A DNA stretch of 64,000 nucleotides from Phaeodactylibacter luteus (GTDB lineage Bacteria > Bacteroidota > Bacteroidia > Chitinophagales > Saprospiraceae): positions 1 through 64,000 of the forward strand of contig NZ_VOOR01000027.1 in NCBI RefSeq assembly GCF_007993045.1. The letters run 5' to 3'. Below are positions 1-7,542 of the stretch, piece after piece. Each line of letters opens with the position of its first letter. The stretch's first letter is position 1. A program made the position numbers and the translations under genes. Under the pieces are notes generated by a model that searched no databases, was not told where the DNA came from, and was given only the letters and a program-made list of their open reading frames with translations.

Positions 1-2
1 AT

Positions 3-113
3 TTGATAAACCGTCCCTTCGCGCCTTATGATTCCGTCCCTCTCGCTGACGGAAAAGAAGACAAGGTGCCTTGGAGACCGGGCGATTTTACAGGCAGTGC
101 TGCGCGAGCTTAA
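3..113 (+). CDS. possible C-terminal end of a truncated gene
   Basis: One frame is open from the left edge and ends with TAA at 111-113, giving 36 residues of mixed, protein-like composition (starts LINRPFAPYD, ends GSAARA). It may be the tail of a gene whose body lies left of the window. No domain is recognisable. After the stop the same frame hits a second stop at 144-146 and then stays open into the poly-C tract near 271, so the region could instead be decayed coding sequence. The call is weak. Confidence 0.25.
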   Translation: MINRPFAPYDSVPLADGKEDKVPWRPGDFTGSAARA

Positions 114-352
114 GACCAGGATACAGGATGCGAGATACGATGTTAGCACCCGCCTCAGGAGGCTTTTGTCGAGGACCTGCATTTGGGCGATCCCTACCAA
201 ATCATGCAGCGAAACTTCCAGCACAGCCCGCAGTTTGGTGTCCGCTTCTGTGGAGGGCAGCATCTTGCTACCCCCCCCCAAAAAAAATTCTCTTGCGCGC
301 TACCAAGTTGGGCGTAAACCAAATTATCGCAGGCGTTTATGTTTTCCGGGCT

Positions 353-521
353 CTAGTGGTCTGTCAAGTGTTAATTTATGGGTTGAGTGGGAGCGAATTT
401 TGAGGCTAATCAAGGCGGATGTTCCCGCGCATAGCAGCGCTACGTAAGGGGTTGTCCAACGAAGAGTAGACTCAAAAGTCGCCGCAGGCAACCCCTAGTT
501 TTAGCCTTGACAGACCACTAG
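353..521. mobile_element. MITE-like element, family B (169 bp)
   Basis: The ends match perfectly as inverted repeats: CTAGTGGTCTGTCAAG at 353-368 and its complement ending at 521. The length including CTAG at both ends is 169 bp, the same as family A. Internal motifs CTAATCAAGGCGGA and AACGAAGAGTAG occur at nearly the same offsets as in family A read in reverse, so B is a diverged relative. It has no ORF, so movement would need a transposase supplied elsewhere. It shares its right CTAG with the A copy that follows. Confidence 0.75.
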
Positions 522-686
522 TGCCTCAAGCCATAAATCCTTGCCACCCCAAGTTTCGTTCTTTTCCGCCTACTCTTCGTTAAAGAACCGCTCCTTTAGC
601 TCGGGCTAAAGTCGCCAACCTTCGCCTTGATTAGCCGGAAAATAACTTCAACTTAAGTATCATAGATTTATGACTTAAGGTACTTG
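518..686. mobile_element. MITE-like element, family A, copy 1
   Basis: The left end is CTAGTGCCTCAAGCCATAAATC. The right end has decayed to GGTACTTG where other copies have GGCACTAG. The whole element is an imperfect palindrome centred on TTTAGC-TCGG-GCTAAA. It abuts element B at a shared CTAG and lies inside the C element at 316-841. Confidence 0.85.
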
Positions 687-841
687 CCTGGCATTGGCCT
701 AGCGCTGCGCAGGGGTGGCCGAAGGCCAGACCCGACGCCCGTAGGGCGAGGGGCCGAGCGGACAGCGAGCCCCGGAGCATAGCGGCACCTGCCATCGGGC
801 AGGGGCAGGCCCCCCCTATAAAAAAAACGACCATCTGGTTT

Positions 842-1300
842 TCACCCTCCTTCTTTGTCCTGGTTGGCTGGGTTTTTGATTGTCGCAGGCCAAGGCTGTA
901 GCTACAGCCCAACTTTTCTTCCTGGGCTGTTCATGTGCAAAGCTTTCCTGTTCCAGATGATCCCGGCGTGTAGGGCAAGCCTGGCTATAACCCCTCTGAG
1001 CAGCTCCACCTAAAAAAGGAATGCCGGATTAGGGCTTCTAACTTTTTCTGTTTTCAATTATTTTAATCGTTTCATTTCCAAGCCCAGCACTTCAGCCGTC
1101 TTTAGCCGGATTCATCTACTTTGCCATTTGTGCCCAAGCGATTGACCGGGCTCAGCGATTGCTCGAAGGACATTTTGAAGATACGGACCATCCTTGCACT
1201 TGGAAATCAATATCCCCGGCCTTTTCCTGCAAAGGCTTATCTGTTGATGTTCCCTCCCTCCCTTCAACCGCCCCACCCCCAATCTTCGTACCTTGTAAGC
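842..1300. other. intergenic, no gene seen
   Basis: About 460 bp between the nested repeats and the Omp85-like gene. A short inverted repeat GGCTGTAGCTACAGCC lies near 893-908, and an AT-rich stretch around 1040-1080 may hold the promoter. No RNA gene or convincing ORF was recognised. Confidence 0.5.
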
Positions 1301-2386
1301 ATGAAACAGCTGATATGCACAATCGCCGTTTGGGCCTTCGGCTGCCTGCCCCTCAACGGGCAAGCCGATACGTTGCAGGGCAGTAGCGGCAGGGCGGTGG
1401 CACTGCCTTTGGCCTTCCTGACGCCGGAAACGAGCTGGGGCTTCGGGGCAGCAGGCATTTACACCTTCCGCCTGCCGGGCGAGCCGCCTAGCTCCCGCCC
1501 TTCTCAGCTGCAGCTGGGCGGGGCCTATACCTTGGAGAAACAGCTGCTGCTTTATCTGCCATTCCAGTTTTTCAAGCACGAGGAGCGGTCCAACCTCTAT
1601 GGCGAGCTGGGCTATTACCGCTACACCTACTACTTCTATGGTGTGGGCAACGCTTATCCGGATTATGAGGGGGAGCTGTTCGATTTGGAATTCCCCCGGG
1701 TGCGCCTGGCCGCTGTGCGCAGGCCCGGAAGCAGTGCCTGGTACTTGGGCGGGCAGTATTGGCTCGACCGCATGAAGGTGTCTGGGCTAGAGCCGCAGGG
1801 GTTGTTGTTCAATGTCAATGTGCCTGGAAAGGAGGGCGGGCTGCTGTCGGCTGCCGGGCTTGTCGCCCTGTTGGACCATAGGGATAATGTTTTTTACCCC
1901 TCCGCAGGGGGGTACCTGGAGCTCAGCTCCCTTCACAGCATGGCGGCCATTGGCAGCGATTTTGATTTCTCTAAATTCACGCTCGACGGGCGCAAGTATT
2001 GGAGCCGCGACGGGCAGCACGTAGTGGCCCTGAACGCTTACCTGGAGTGGAACACAGGTACGCCGCCCTTTACCCACTTGGGCTTCATCGGGGGCACACG
2101 CCGGATGAGGGGGTATTACGAAGGTCGCTTCCGCGACCGGCAGCTGGCTATTTTTCAGGCCGCATACCGTTTCCCGCTCATTTGGCGGTTCAAAGCGGTT
2201 ATATTCGCGGGCCTGGGGAATGTGGCCCACGATTGGGGCAGCATGGCCTTGGGCAATACCCGCTGGGCGGTAGGCGCTGGGCTGCGCTTCCTGCTATTGA
2301 AAGAGGAGCGGGCACATGTTAGGTTAGACTACGGCATAGGGCAGAACAGTAGTGGCGTCTATATCACAGTGGGCGAAGCTTTCTGA
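1301..2386 (+). CDS. BamA/TamA-family (Omp85-like) outer membrane protein
   Basis: A 361-residue protein with a signal peptide (MKQLICTIAVWAFGCLPLNGQA) followed by a beta-barrel-like domain. The motif GGTRRMRGYYEGRFRDRQ at about residues 262-280 matches the conserved RGY/F segment of Omp85 barrels, and the chain ends in aromatic Phe (ITVGEAF) as outer-membrane barrels do. Full BamA proteins carry POTRA repeats; none are present, so this resembles the short D15 surface-antigen type of Bacteroidota with unknown substrate. The ATG at 1301 was chosen because it begins the signal peptide; the open frame extends upstream to 1121 without signal-like sequence. A glycosyltransferase gene follows after 29 bp. 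Confidence 0.75.
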   Translation: MKQLICTIAVWAFGCLPLNGQADTLQGSSGRAVALPLAFLTPETSWGFGAAGIYTFRLPGEPPSSRPSQLQLGGAYTLEKQLLLYLPFQFFKHEERSNLYGELGYYRYTYYFYGVGNAYPDYEGELFDLEFPRVRLAAVRRPGSSAWYLGGQYWLDRMKVSGLEPQGLLFNVNVPGKEGGLLSAAGLVALLDHRDNVFYPSAGGYLELSSLHSMAAIGSDFDFSKFTLDGRKYWSRDGQHVVALNAYLEWNTGTPPFTHLGFIGGTRRMRGYYEGRFRDRQLAIFQAAYRFPLIWRFKAVIFAGLGNVAHDWGSMALGNTRWAVGAGLRFLLLKEERAHVRLDYGIGQNSSGVYITVGEAF

Positions 2387-2415
2387 TTCAGGCTCTACAG
2401 AAAATATGATGCACA

Positions 2416-3108
2416 ATGAAAGTAAGCGTAATCATCCCTACCTTGAACGAGGCAAAAAACATCGGCAAGCTGCTGGGCTTCCTTAGGCAGAACAGTGCCC
2501 CGGAGCTGGCCGAAATATTGGTCGTAGATGCAGGGAGCACCGACAACACCGCAGAGGTGGTGCGGGCGGCCGGTGGAACGCTGCTCTCTCCGGGAGTCAG
2601 GGGGAGGGCCCGGCAGATGAACTTTGGCGCAAGCGCTGCCAAAGGGGACGTGCTCTACTTTGTACACGCCGATACCCTGCCGCCGGCTACCTACCTGGAG
2701 GATATCCGGCGGGCCCGGGAGGAGGGCTTCCCTTTGGGGTCGTATCAGTCTGCCTACGACACCCGCAGCCTGCTCTTGAAGATCAATGCTTTCTTCACCC
2801 GCTTCGATTTTCTATGGTGCCGGGGCGGGGATCAGACTTTGTTTGTAGACCGGCCTGTTTTTGAGGCCCTGAACGGATACCGCGAAGATTACTGTATCAT
2901 GGAGGAGTACGATTTTATCGTGCGGGCCAGGCGGGAACATCCTTTCAAGATCATGGACAAAGCGGCGCTGATCTCGGCCCGAAAGTACGAAGAGAACTCC
3001 TATATACGGGTACAGCTGGCCAATTTGGTCGTGTTCAATATGTACCGGCTGGGCTATTCGCAGGAGCGCCTGGCCAATACCTACACCAAGCTGTTGAAAT
3101 ATCGTTAA
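2416..3108 (+). CDS. family 2 glycosyltransferase (TIGR04283-like)
   Basis: A 230-residue cytosolic GT-A enzyme. It begins VSVIIPTLNEAKNI (residues 3-16), followed by VVDAGSTDNT (about 36-45), which binds the nucleotide sugar, and HADT (about 84-87) in the metal-binding position. The WCRGGDQTLFVDR segment is typical of the family named TIGR04283, often annotated arsenosugar-biosynthesis-associated glycosyltransferase. No arsenic gene lies nearby, so the true acceptor is unknown. Length is normal for the family. The acyltransferase gene begins 29 bp after its stop, suggesting co-transcription. Confidence 0.8.
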   Translation: MKVSVIIPTLNEAKNIGKLLGFLRQNSAPELAEILVVDAGSTDNTAEVVRAAGGTLLSPGVRGRARQMNFGASAAKGDVLYFVHADTLPPATYLEDIRRAREEGFPLGSYQSAYDTRSLLLKINAFFTRFDFLWCRGGDQTLFVDRPVFEALNGYREDYCIMEEYDFIVRARREHPFKIMDKAALISARKYEENSYIRVQLANLVVFNMYRLGYSQERLANTYTKLLKYR

Positions 3109-3113
3109 CTTTG
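3106..3113 (+). promoter_or_regulatory. possible -7 element (TAACTTTG)
   Basis: A perfect match to the Bacteroidota -7 consensus TAnnTTTG overlaps the stop codon of the glycosyltransferase, 24 bp before the acyltransferase start. No good -33 TTTG is seen, so this is only a candidate internal promoter. Confidence 0.25.
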
Positions 3114-3137
3114 CCGCCCAACTAACGAGTTTTTTCC

Positions 3138-4430
3138 ATGCTCTATTCGTTTGTGCGGCCCATAGCAGCGCTTGGGCTCCGGGCTTTTTACCGAAAAATC
3201 CAGCTGGTGCACACCGAGCGGGTGCCCACTGGCAAGCCGGTCATCCTGGCTTGCAATCACCCTACTGCTTTTATCGAGCCCTGCCTCTTGGCTTGTTTTA
3301 TGGGCAGGCCCCTCTACTTTTTGGTAAGGGGCAACCTCTTCCAGAAGAAAATTTACGATGCGCTGCTGCGCAGCCTCAATATGCTGCCCATCTTCCGGCT
3401 GAAAGATGGGGGGTACGGCAAATTGAAGAACAACTTTGATACCTTTTCTGCGGTCTTTGACGCCCTGAAGCGCAACCGGACGGTGATGATCTTGTCGGAG
3501 GGCAGCACTATCCAATGCAAGCGGCTGAGGCCGTTGCAGAAAGGGACCGCCCGCTTAGCCCTTGGCGCACTGGAGGAGGCCGGGCTGGAGGAGGTCTACG
3601 TCGTGCCGGTAGGGGTGAATTTTGCTTATGCCGAGCGCCCCCGCTCCGAAGTGATGATCGAATTTGGCGAGCCGCTGAAGGCCTCAGATTATCTGGCCGC
3701 TTTCCGCGAAAGCGCCAATCAGGGCATCGTAGACCTGACCACCGACCTGAAGCCTGCTATGGAGTCTTGCCTGGTCAACCTTCCAGGGGAAGGGGATGAA
3801 GCGCTGGGCGAGCCTTTTCTCCAAATGGCGCGCAGCGAGCACCCACAGCCCATTTGGCCGGTGGTCTCTGGAAGCCCCGGCCGCCTCGAGCTCGAAAAGG
3901 CTGTGGCAGACAAGATCGCCGCTTTGCCCCAAAGCGCCAAACCGGCCTTGCAGAAGGCGGCAGACGATTACCTCGAGCACCTCGGGCAGTTCGGGCTTAC
4001 GGACGAGGCCTTGTACCGAAGGGGGGAAAAAATCGCAGGCTGGCCTTTGGCCCTCGGCGCACCCTTGTTCTGGCCGTTGTACAGCGTACATGCTCTACTG
4101 ACGCGCCCGGGCAAACAGATCTCCGAAAACAAGGTGAAAACCCATGAGTTCATCATGCCGGTCCGCTGGGCGGTCAACTTGGGCACTTACTTAGCAGGCA
4201 CGGTGGTGATGGGCATAGCTGCGGCCATCGCCGGTTCTTGGGCGGTCTTGGGCTGTTGGGCAGCCTTCCTCCTGTTGGGCTACCTCAGCCTGTTCTATAT
4301 GGAGCACTTGCAGCGCTACCGCCTCAATAAGCGTGCCCGGCAGGTGCCGCAGAGCCAGTTGGAGCAATTGCTGGGCCGCAGGGCAGCCCTTAAGCAGCTG
4401 CTGCAAAAGGCAGAAGTGGGGGTGAAGTAG
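3138..4430 (+). CDS. PlsC-like lysophospholipid acyltransferase
   Basis: A 430-residue membrane-associated acyltransferase. The catalytic block is NHPTAFIEP at residues 39-47; the usual NHxxxxD ends in Glu here (H-x4-E). The second block is LSEGSTIQCKRLRPLQKG at about 118-135, corresponding to the PEGTR acyl-acceptor motif but with SEGST. Residues about 343-395 form two hydrophobic helices, followed by a basic coil. Bacteroidota have long two-part PlsC relatives like this; the likely role is phospholipid or lipid remodelling at the inner membrane. The 3' end converges on the TonB receptor gene with a shared terminator. Confidence 0.8.
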   Translation: MLYSFVRPIAALGLRAFYRKIQLVHTERVPTGKPVILACNHPTAFIEPCLLACFMGRPLYFLVRGNLFQKKIYDALLRSLNMLPIFRLKDGGYGKLKNNFDTFSAVFDALKRNRTVMILSEGSTIQCKRLRPLQKGTARLALGALEEAGLEEVYVVPVGVNFAYAERPRSEVMIEFGEPLKASDYLAAFRESANQGIVDLTTDLKPAMESCLVNLPGEGDEALGEPFLQMARSEHPQPIWPVVSGSPGRLELEKAVADKIAALPQSAKPALQKAADDYLEHLGQFGLTDEALYRRGEKIAGWPLALGAPLFWPLYSVHALLTRPGKQISENKVKTHEFIMPVRWAVNLGTYLAGTVVMGIAAAIAGSWAVLGCWAAFLLLGYLSLFYMEHLQRYRLNKRARQVPQSQLEQLLGRRAALKQLLQKAEVGVK

Positions 4431-4455
4431 GAGCTTTTGGCTTGCCGCCAAAAAG

Positions 4456-4490
4456 GGAAGCCCCGGCAGCGTACAGCTGCCGGGGCTTCC
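4456..4490. terminator. bidirectional intrinsic terminator
   Basis: A perfect 15-bp stem GGAAGCCCCGGCAGC with a GTACA loop lies between the convergent acyltransferase and TonB receptor genes. Short T/A tracts lie on both sides. Confidence 0.75.
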
Positions 4491-4525
4491 TGATAAGTGT
4501 CACTTTGTCTTAGGGCCAGTCCTGT

Positions 4526-7408
4526 TTAGAAACGGTGGCTCAGCCCTAGGCCAAAGGAACGGCCAGGGTTGATGCTGTTGAAGATCTCGGGCGTAGCCTC
4601 AAAAGACTGATAGAAGCTCTCCACCCGGTCGTTCAGGATGTTGGACACCTTGAAATCGATGGAGGTATTCTGGTTTTTGCCGATCTTTTTGTTGAGGCTG
4701 AAATTCAGGGCGTGGAAGGGCTCGTAGTAAATATCTGAGTATAGCCCGACACCTACAATCTGTAGGGTTTCGCCTTTTACATTGTAGAACAGGCCGGCAT
4801 CCCAGCCTTTGTCGCGGTTGGTGTAGGTGAGGCCTGCGTTCACCACATAAGGGGCCTGCCCAGCCATTTGGCGGGTGTTCTCGACGGTTTCGCCTGTCCG
4901 CTCGAAGTTTTTGCGGGCATTGAACTCGGTCGCGGTCATGTCGATGCGGGATTCCACGAAAGTGACGTTGCCGCTCAGCCCGAAGTCGCTCAGGGCCTCG
5001 CTCACGAAGTTCATGCTCTTGCGGAACTCGAGCTCTACCCCGTACAGCTGCCCGTCGCCTACGTTTCGGGGCTGAAACTCTGTGCTCGTCTGCTGCTCAG
5101 GTATGCGCACGAGTTCGATCGGGTTGTCGAATTGTTTGTAGAACGCGCTGACGGAGAAGAGCTGCCCGCCTTCCATGAAGAGCTCCCAGCGCAGGTCGAG
5201 GTTGTTGATGCGCGTCTCGGAGAGGTTGCCGTCCCAAGAGCCAGCATATTCAAAAAGGCTTCCGTTGAAAATACGGTTGGTGATGGGGTCAATGATCTGC
5301 GCAAAGGACAGCTCCTTGAAGGAAGGCCGTGCGATGGTGCGGGAGTAAGCGGCGCGGAGGTTCTGCTGTTCGCTCAGGCTGTAGATGAAGTTGGCCGAAG
5401 GGAAGAAATCCAGGGCATCGAGTACTTTTTCGTTGTCCAGGTTATTGCCTTCGAGGATGTCCCCGCTCGCAAAGCGCTGATCGCGGCCGGTGTGGCGCTG
5501 CACGTAGTTCTCTGCACGTACCCCAATGATGGCCTTCAGGTTGGGCAGGGGGTCGAATTCATTGGACACGTAAACCGCTGTATTGTTGACGTTGGACTCG
5601 TACGCGTTCGGGTTGGGCGTGTTGTTGCCCGACTGGTAGTAAATGCGGTTGCCATTGGGGAAAATATTGCCCTCGGTCAGCACTTCTGAAGGCGTGGGGT
5701 TTGGCCAGTCCTGACCTCCGAAAAACTGAATATCAAAGAACAGGATCTCGTAATCCCGCTGCTTATAGGTGTGGCTTGCGCCAAACTTCAGCTTGGCATC
5801 TTCCCCTTTGAATTTATATTTCTTGGTGATGTCGAACTTGGCCACTGCGTTGACCTCGCTCAGGGAGCGCCAGATGCGGGAAGGGTTGCCGCCTGCGCCT
5901 GCTATGAAAGAGGTGTCCACCGCAGTTTGGGTGAAAGCCGTCTTGCGGATATCAGGGTCATCGGAAGTAGAGAAAGTAGGGGAGAGGCGCCAGTCGATCT
6001 CCCAGCCGGAAGCGCCCAGCACGTGCGTGCCGTTCAGGAGGAAGTTGGTCAGGGAGCGCTCATTGTACTCGAGGTTGTCCGACTCGGCAATGTAGCCGGA
6101 CTGCCCGACAGCCTCCCCGTCGTTGTCGATGCGGAACTGAGCGGCACGGCTTTCGCCATTCTGCAAGCGCATAGCGGTAAGGCGGAACTTGGAATACTGC
6201 GTTTTGTAGGCCAGCCCGCCAAGCGCGCCCACGAGGAAGTTGCGCTCGCCCATCTGCCCTTCTTGGATGGTAGCATAGCGCAGGTCTGTGCGGTCGGGGT
6301 CTGAAAACCGCTGAAACTCCCCATAAGTCACTTCGTCGTAGTACTTGTAGTCGGTCTTATAGCTGAGGGAGAAGATGTAGCCCAGCTTGTTGTCGGATTG
6401 GCCAACGCTCACCTGATTGCCCAAAGAGAGGCCAGCGCTGAAATCGAGCAGGCTGCTTTGCCGCTGAGCGCCCAGTGTGGGGTTGAACTCCTGAATGAAG
6501 TCAGTGACTTCCTGCTGTGAGGCCCCGCTGATCGGGGTAGGGATGTTCTCAGCACGCGCCCCCTGAGGCAGCGCGCGGGTGCCGTCGTCGTAGCCTAGGA
6601 AGTCGGTATTGCCACCTTCGTAGCCCAGGTAGTCGTCGTTGAAGTGCATATCCGGGTTGAAGGAAGTGCTGACAGAGAGGTTGAAAATCTTTTCATCAGG
6701 GAAAGCCTTCGTCTCCACATTGAGCAGGCCGCCGGTGAAATCAGCAGGCATGTCGGCTGTGAAGTTTTTGCTGACGACGATATTGTCGATGAGGTTGGTC
6801 GGGAAGATGTCCATCTGCAGGGTGTTCCGGTCGGGGTCCAGCCCAGGGATATCCACGTTGTTGAGGGTCGTTTTGGAATAGCGGTCGCCCAAGCCACGGA
6901 CGTAGATGTACTTGCCGCCTTCAATAGAAACGCCCGTTACCCGCTTGGCCGCTTCCACGGCAGTAGCGTCGCCGGTCAGTTGCATACGTGCAGAAGAGAT
7001 GCCGTCGAGCATGGCAGGCGCTTTCTTTTTGATGGTCATCAGAGCGGCTTCTGTAGTACGGATGGCCTTGGCCGTCACCACCACCTGCTCCAGTTCCAGG
7101 CCGGCTTCTACCAGGCGCAGCTCATTGAGCAGCGTCACTTCGCCTGCCGTAACAACCACCTCTTCGATGGCCATGTCCTGAAAGCCGATGTAAGAAATGT
7201 TAAGCGTATAAGTGCCCGGCGCTACCTCCAGGCTGAAGGCGCCGTCGAGGTCGGTCACTGTGCCCTTGGAGGTATCTTTGATGAGAATGTTGGCCCCAAT
7301 GACGGTGAAGCCGCTCTCATCCTCAATGACAGTGCCGCGGATGGTACCGGTTTGTGCAAATACAGTGGTGCAGAAAAGTGCCAGTACTGCAAGTAGAAAA
7401 AGCCTCAT
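4526..7408 (-). CDS. TonB-dependent receptor, probably phosphate-related
   Basis: A 960-residue outer-membrane transporter. Residues 1-19 are a signal peptide (MRLFLLAVLALFCTTVFAQ), about 22-105 a carboxypeptidase-regulatory-like beta domain (GTIRGTVIEDESG), about 120-235 the plug (GVSIEGGKYIYVRGLGDRYS), then a 22-strand-type barrel ending in LGLSHRF. The substrate cannot be read from sequence. It lies 134 bp downstream of a beta-helix lipoprotein gene on the same strand, a recurrent pairing in Bacteroidota. The shared upstream control region has Pho-box-like repeats and drives a PiT-like permease in the other direction, so phosphate or an organophosphate is the inferred substrate. A terminator-like hairpin separates it from the lipoprotein gene. 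Confidence 0.85.
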   Translation of the reverse strand: MRLFLLAVLALFCTTVFAQTGTIRGTVIEDESGFTVIGANILIKDTSKGTVTDLDGAFSLEVAPGTYTLNISYIGFQDMAIEEVVVTAGEVTLLNELRLVEAGLELEQVVVTAKAIRTTEAALMTIKKKAPAMLDGISSARMQLTGDATAVEAAKRVTGVSIEGGKYIYVRGLGDRYSKTTLNNVDIPGLDPDRNTLQMDIFPTNLIDNIVVSKNFTADMPADFTGGLLNVETKAFPDEKIFNLSVSTSFNPDMHFNDDYLGYEGGNTDFLGYDDGTRALPQGARAENIPTPISGASQQEVTDFIQEFNPTLGAQRQSSLLDFSAGLSLGNQVSVGQSDNKLGYIFSLSYKTDYKYYDEVTYGEFQRFSDPDRTDLRYATIQEGQMGERNFLVGALGGLAYKTQYSKFRLTAMRLQNGESRAAQFRIDNDGEAVGQSGYIAESDNLEYNERSLTNFLLNGTHVLGASGWEIDWRLSPTFSTSDDPDIRKTAFTQTAVDTSFIAGAGGNPSRIWRSLSEVNAVAKFDITKKYKFKGEDAKLKFGASHTYKQRDYEILFFDIQFFGGQDWPNPTPSEVLTEGNIFPNGNRIYYQSGNNTPNPNAYESNVNNTAVYVSNEFDPLPNLKAIIGVRAENYVQRHTGRDQRFASGDILEGNNLDNEKVLDALDFFPSANFIYSLSEQQNLRAAYSRTIARPSFKELSFAQIIDPITNRIFNGSLFEYAGSWDGNLSETRINNLDLRWELFMEGGQLFSVSAFYKQFDNPIELVRIPEQQTSTEFQPRNVGDGQLYGVELEFRKSMNFVSEALSDFGLSGNVTFVESRIDMTATEFNARKNFERTGETVENTRQMAGQAPYVVNAGLTYTNRDKGWDAGLFYNVKGETLQIVGVGLYSDIYYEPFHALNFSLNKKIGKNQNTSIDFKVSNILNDRVESFYQSFEATPEIFNSINPGRSFGLGLSHRF

Positions 7409-7442
7409 TTTGACATTTATTTAGGCGGATAAAAAACAGCAA

Positions 7443-7481
7443 GAAGGCTCAACCGGATGGGTATTTCCAGATTAAGCCTTC
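7443..7481 (-). terminator. terminator/attenuator between lipoprotein and TonB receptor genes
   Basis: On the minus strand GAAGGCTTAA pairs with TTGAGCCTTC (one G-T type pair) and is followed five bases later by a T6 run. It would let part of the transcripts stop after the lipoprotein gene, making the lipoprotein more abundant than the receptor. The role is inferred. Confidence 0.55.
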
Positions 7482-7542
7482 ATGCCTTTGTAATAGGATG
7501 ACGGGAGAAGAGCAGCAGGCTGCCCTTCTTCCCAGTTGTTTT

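Larger units (their letters stand above)
316..841. repeat. family C palindrome-ended element, interrupted by elements B and A
   Basis: The ends are inverted: AAACCAAATTATCG at 316-329 and CGACCATCTGGTTT at 828-841. Between them lie a B element (353-521), an A element (518-686) and the usual C core, here reading right to left (about 690-815). Removing A and B leaves roughly 195 bp, close to the intact C copy at 41560-41774. No coding potential was recognised. The reading is a short non-autonomous element into which two others inserted. Confidence 0.75.

Noticed and set aside
271-288. Poly-C/poly-A tract as a phase-variable promoter or gene switch
   Set aside because: No intact gene depends on it in any frame, so phase variation has nothing to act on within the window.
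316-841. CRISPR-like or rRNA-like repeat
   Set aside because: Repeats are 169-215 bp, dispersed and palindromic, not short regularly spaced direct repeats, and no cas genes are present.
4868-5689. Long open frame antisense to the TonB receptor
   Set aside because: It mirrors the codon pattern of the receptor on the other strand and has no recognisable domain or signal; the same applies to long antisense frames at 32832-34178, 38270-39877 and 7498-8283.
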